Of a stretch of DNA of 44,370 nucleotides, positions 42,607-44,370 are shown in pieces. The stretch is from the NCBI GenBank assembly GCA_049423065.1, contig JBMSQB010000033.1:1-44370 (forward strand). The letters run 5' to 3'. Numbering within the stretch: the stretch's first letter is position 1; the number at the start of each line of letters is the position of its first letter. The stretch comes from SYIM01 sp041182885 (GTDB lineage: Bacteria; Pseudomonadota; Gammaproteobacteria; Burkholderiales; Burkholderiaceae_E). A program made the translations under genes and the position numbers. A model generated the notes under the pieces. The model ran no database searches, was not told the origin of the DNA, and saw nothing but the letters and a program-made list of their open reading frames with translations.

Positions 42607-43386
42607 ATGAAACCTCTCGTACCGGTCTCCTCGTCTACCCGGGTGATACTGGGTGTTCTGTTTTTCGTGGTGTTCTTTGCCGCCTGGGCGTTTGCCACGC
42701 TGGGTGGCTACGTCTCCAAAACGTTCCTTGCCGATCCGATCACCATGTTCCGGTCGGGCTACGTGCTGCTCACCGAGATGGGGTTTGCCCACGACATCCT
42801 GATGACGGTCTGGCGGGTGGTGGGGGGCTTTGTCATTGCGGCGGCAATTGCCTTGCCACTTGGCGTGGCAATGGGCGCCTACAAGCCCATCGAGGCATTC
42901 TTCGAACCCTTCATCAGCTTTGCGCGCTACCTGCCGGCAAGTGCATTCATTCCGCTCCTCATTCTGTGGGCCGGCATCGGCGAGGCACAAAAGCTGTCCC
43001 TCATTTTTATCGGCAGCTTCTTTCAGCTCGTGCTGATGATCGCGGTGATCGTGGGCAACACCCGACGCGATCTGGTGGAGGCTGCCTACACGCTCGGAGC
43101 GGGCGATCGCTCGCTCATCTGGCGGGTGCTGATTCCGGGTGCTGCGCCCGATATCGCGGAGACGCTGCGTATGGTGCTGGGCTGGGCCTGGACCTACGTG
43201 ATTGTGGCTGAACTGATTGGTGCCTCGAGCGGCATCGGCCACATGATCACTGACAGCCAGGCGCTCCTTGCCACCGACCAGATCATCTTCGGCATCATCG
43301 TGATCGGCGTGATCGGGTTGTTGAGCGATCTGTTTTTCAAGCTCGTGAACAGGCGGATGTTTCCCTGGGCGGTGCTCGGGCGATGA
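42607..43386 (+). CDS. SsuC/TauC-type ABC transporter permease
   Basis: The 259-residue protein has about six membrane segments. It shows the family loop EAAYTLGAGDRSLIWRVLIP and the stretches RYLPASAFIPLLILWAGIGE and TYVIVAELIGASSGIGHMIT. It would form a homodimeric channel with the adjacent ATPase. No Shine-Dalgarno precedes the ATG, and a hairpin stands upstream. Its stop overlaps the ATPase start by 4 bp. Confidence 0.9.
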   Translation: MKPLVPVSSSTRVILGVLFFVVFFAAWAFATLGGYVSKTFLADPITMFRSGYVLLTEMGFAHDILMTVWRVVGGFVIAAAIALPLGVAMGAYKPIEAFFEPFISFARYLPASAFIPLLILWAGIGEAQKLSLIFIGSFFQLVLMIAVIVGNTRRDLVEAAYTLGAGDRSLIWRVLIPGAAPDIAETLRMVLGWAWTYVIVAELIGASSGIGHMITDSQALLATDQIIFGIIVIGVIGLLSDLFFKLVNRRMFPWAVLGR

Positions 43387-44180
43387 CTTCGGCGCAACGA
43401 ACCTCCATTCTCACGGTGCGGGGTGTAGAGCGCCGGTTTGAGTCGTCAACCGGGAGCACGCTTGCGCTTCAGGCCACCGATCTGGATGTCGCGGAGAATG
43501 ATTTCGTGACCATTCTCGGGCCAAGCGGCTGCGGGAAAAGCACGCTCCTTCGGATCGTTGCCGGCCTCGACCACCCCACCGCGGGCGAAGTCAGGCTGGA
43601 TGGCCGGCCGGTTCGCGGACCCGGCGCCGACCGGGGCATGGTGTTTCAGAGCTATACCCTGTTCCCCTGGTTGAGTGTGCTCGACAACGTCTGTTTCGGG
43701 CTCCGCGAGCGAGGCTTGGCCAGGGCGCAGCAGATTGAGATCGCACAGGGCTTTATCGCGAAAGTCGGGCTGAATGGGTTCGAGCACCACTATCCGAAGC
43801 AACTGTCGGGTGGCATGCAGCAGCGTACGGCGCTCGCGAGGGCGCTTGCCAATGGGCCGCGCATGCTGCTGATGGACGAGCCGTTCGGCGCACTCGATCA
43901 TCAGACCCGCGAGCTGATGCAGGAACTTCTGCTTGGCATCTGGGAGGCCGAAGCCAAGACCGTGCTGTTCGTCACCCATGACATTGATGAAGCGGTGTTC
44001 ATCGGCAGTCGGGTGGTGTTGATGAGCGCACGGCCTGGGCGTATCAAGCTCGACCGACCCGTCCCACTGCCGCATCCGCGGCATTATTCGGTCAAGACCG
44101 CGCCCGAGTTTTCAAGCCTGAAGGCAGAGCTCACCGAGGCGGTGCGGGTCGAAGTGCTTGCCGGGGCGTTCGCTCCATAA
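43383..44180 (+). CDS. SsuB/TauB-type ABC transporter ATP-binding protein
   Basis: The 265-residue ATPase has Walker A GPSGCGKSTLL, Q-loop MVFQSYTLFPWLSVLDNV, signature LSGGMQQRTALARAL, Walker B MLLMDEPFGALD and switch histidine LFVTHDIDEAVFIGSRV. This fits the nitrate/sulfonate/taurine class. With the two preceding genes it makes a complete importer. It is the last gene of the plus-strand hut operon. Confidence 0.92.
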   Translation: MTSAQRTSILTVRGVERRFESSTGSTLALQATDLDVAENDFVTILGPSGCGKSTLLRIVAGLDHPTAGEVRLDGRPVRGPGADRGMVFQSYTLFPWLSVLDNVCFGLRERGLARAQQIEIAQGFIAKVGLNGFEHHYPKQLSGGMQQRTALARALANGPRMLLMDEPFGALDHQTRELMQELLLGIWEAEAKTVLFVTHDIDEAVFIGSRVVLMSARPGRIKLDRPVPLPHPRHYSVKTAPEFSSLKAELTEAVRVEVLAGAFAP

Positions 44181-44246
44181 CGGGGCGCTCCGCTTTGGGT
44201 GCGCGTCGGCCGGGGCGGTAGCCGTGCGGCGGATCGACTGGCTGCG

Positions 44247-44264
44247 CCGGCGCATGCGCGCCGG
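44247..44264 (+). repeat. Short perfect hairpin
   Basis: CCGGCGC (44247-44253) and GCGCCGG (44258-44264) flank a four-base loop ATGC, 67 bases after the ATPase stop. No T-run follows. Confidence 0.5.
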
Positions 44265-44292
44265 TGCCCTCGGCGAGCAGACGCCGGGCGGA

Positions 44293-44340
44293 GGCGGACA
44301 CAAACTCGCTCGCTTGCGCTCGCTCAAACATGTGTCCGCC
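44293..44340. repeat. Long-loop inverted repeat
   Basis: GGCGGACACA (44293-44302) and TGTGTCCGCC (44331-44340) are perfect 10-bp arms around a 28-base loop made of CGCT-like microrepeats. It could be a terminator-like structure or a repeat-element unit. Confidence 0.6.
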
Positions 44341-44344
44341 TGGT

Positions 44345-44366
44345 GGGAAAGCGCATGCGCTTTCCC
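44345..44366. repeat. 22-bp perfect palindrome
   Basis: The 22 bases consist of GGGAAAGCGCA followed at once by its exact complement TGCGCTTTCCC, with no loop. The site is dyad-symmetric and close to the window end, so its relation to any downstream gene cannot be seen. Confidence 0.65.
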
Positions 44367-44370
44367 TCCC

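Larger units (their letters stand above)
44181..44370. other. Non-coding end of the window, rich in inverted repeats
   Basis: No credible gene is seen in these 190 bases. They contain three inverted repeats, described separately, and the microrepetitive stretch CTCGCTCGCTTGCGCTCGCT inside the loop of one of them. The stretch may be operon-end processing or termination sequence, or part of a dispersed genomic repeat. Confidence 0.6.

Overview
The window is a gene-dense, high-GC stretch with 42 supported protein genes, most spaced by fewer than 60 bases and many joined by ATGA or TGATG overlaps. No rRNA, tRNA, insertion sequence, phage gene or CRISPR array was seen. The GC content, three orphan Bug/TctC-family periplasmic binding proteins, the five-enzyme HutF/HutG form of histidine degradation, and the mix of Liv-type, TRAP and UgpB-type importers suggest a betaproteobacterium of the Burkholderiales. 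This is an inference from gene content, not from a marker gene. The region looks like a catabolic or nutrient-scavenging section: 18 of the 42 genes are transport components.

Layout. (1) 1-3065: the 3' end of an FkbM-type methyltransferase, an orphan TctC binding protein (minus), and a divergent FAD-dependent oxidoreductase (plus) whose stop lies in a 17-bp tandem duplication. (2) 3143-7884 (minus): a complete branched-chain-amino-acid-type ABC importer transcribed as livK-H-M-G-F. (3) 8017-16926 (minus): a nine-gene operon with a gentisate-dioxygenase-like bicupin, an LVIVD beta-propeller, a RidA protein, a GST, a GMC oxidoreductase, a complete TRAP transporter (dctP-dctQ-dctM) and a TctC protein. 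A GntR/FCD regulator (17100-17843) is divergent from it. I do not recognise this combination as a described pathway, and it is the best candidate here for an uncharacterised catabolic system. (4) 17792-23759 (minus): a UgpCBAE-like ABC importer followed by an endonuclease/exonuclease/phosphatase-fold enzyme and a shrunken 2-hydroxyacid-dehydrogenase-like protein. An unassigned cupin gene is divergent. (5) 24727-30562: a two-subunit molybdenum hydroxylase (isoquinoline-oxidoreductase type) and an acyl-CoA synthetase (minus), with a divergent FAD-linked oxidase (plus).

(6) 30582-44180: a complete histidine-utilisation locus in two divergent operons. The minus operon is hutC-hutD-hutI-hutG-hutF followed by a 129-residue unknown protein, a SAM methyltransferase and a TctC protein. 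The plus operon is hutU-hutH followed by an NMT1/SsuA-type ABC importer whose first gene overlaps the hutH stop. Between them, a palindrome matching the HutC-subfamily operator pattern lies where two divergent promoter-like sequences overlap. The placement predicts a leaderless hutC message. The encoded pathway is histidine to urocanate (HutH), imidazolone propionate (HutU), formiminoglutamate (HutI), formylglutamate (HutF), and glutamate plus formate (HutG).

A cross-cutting pattern: in all three ABC importers that have a binding-protein gene upstream of a permease gene (liv, ugp-like, hut-linked), a strong GC-rich hairpin sits between those two genes. It would fit a device keeping binding-protein output above permease output. 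The window ends in a 190-base non-coding stretch rich in inverted repeats.
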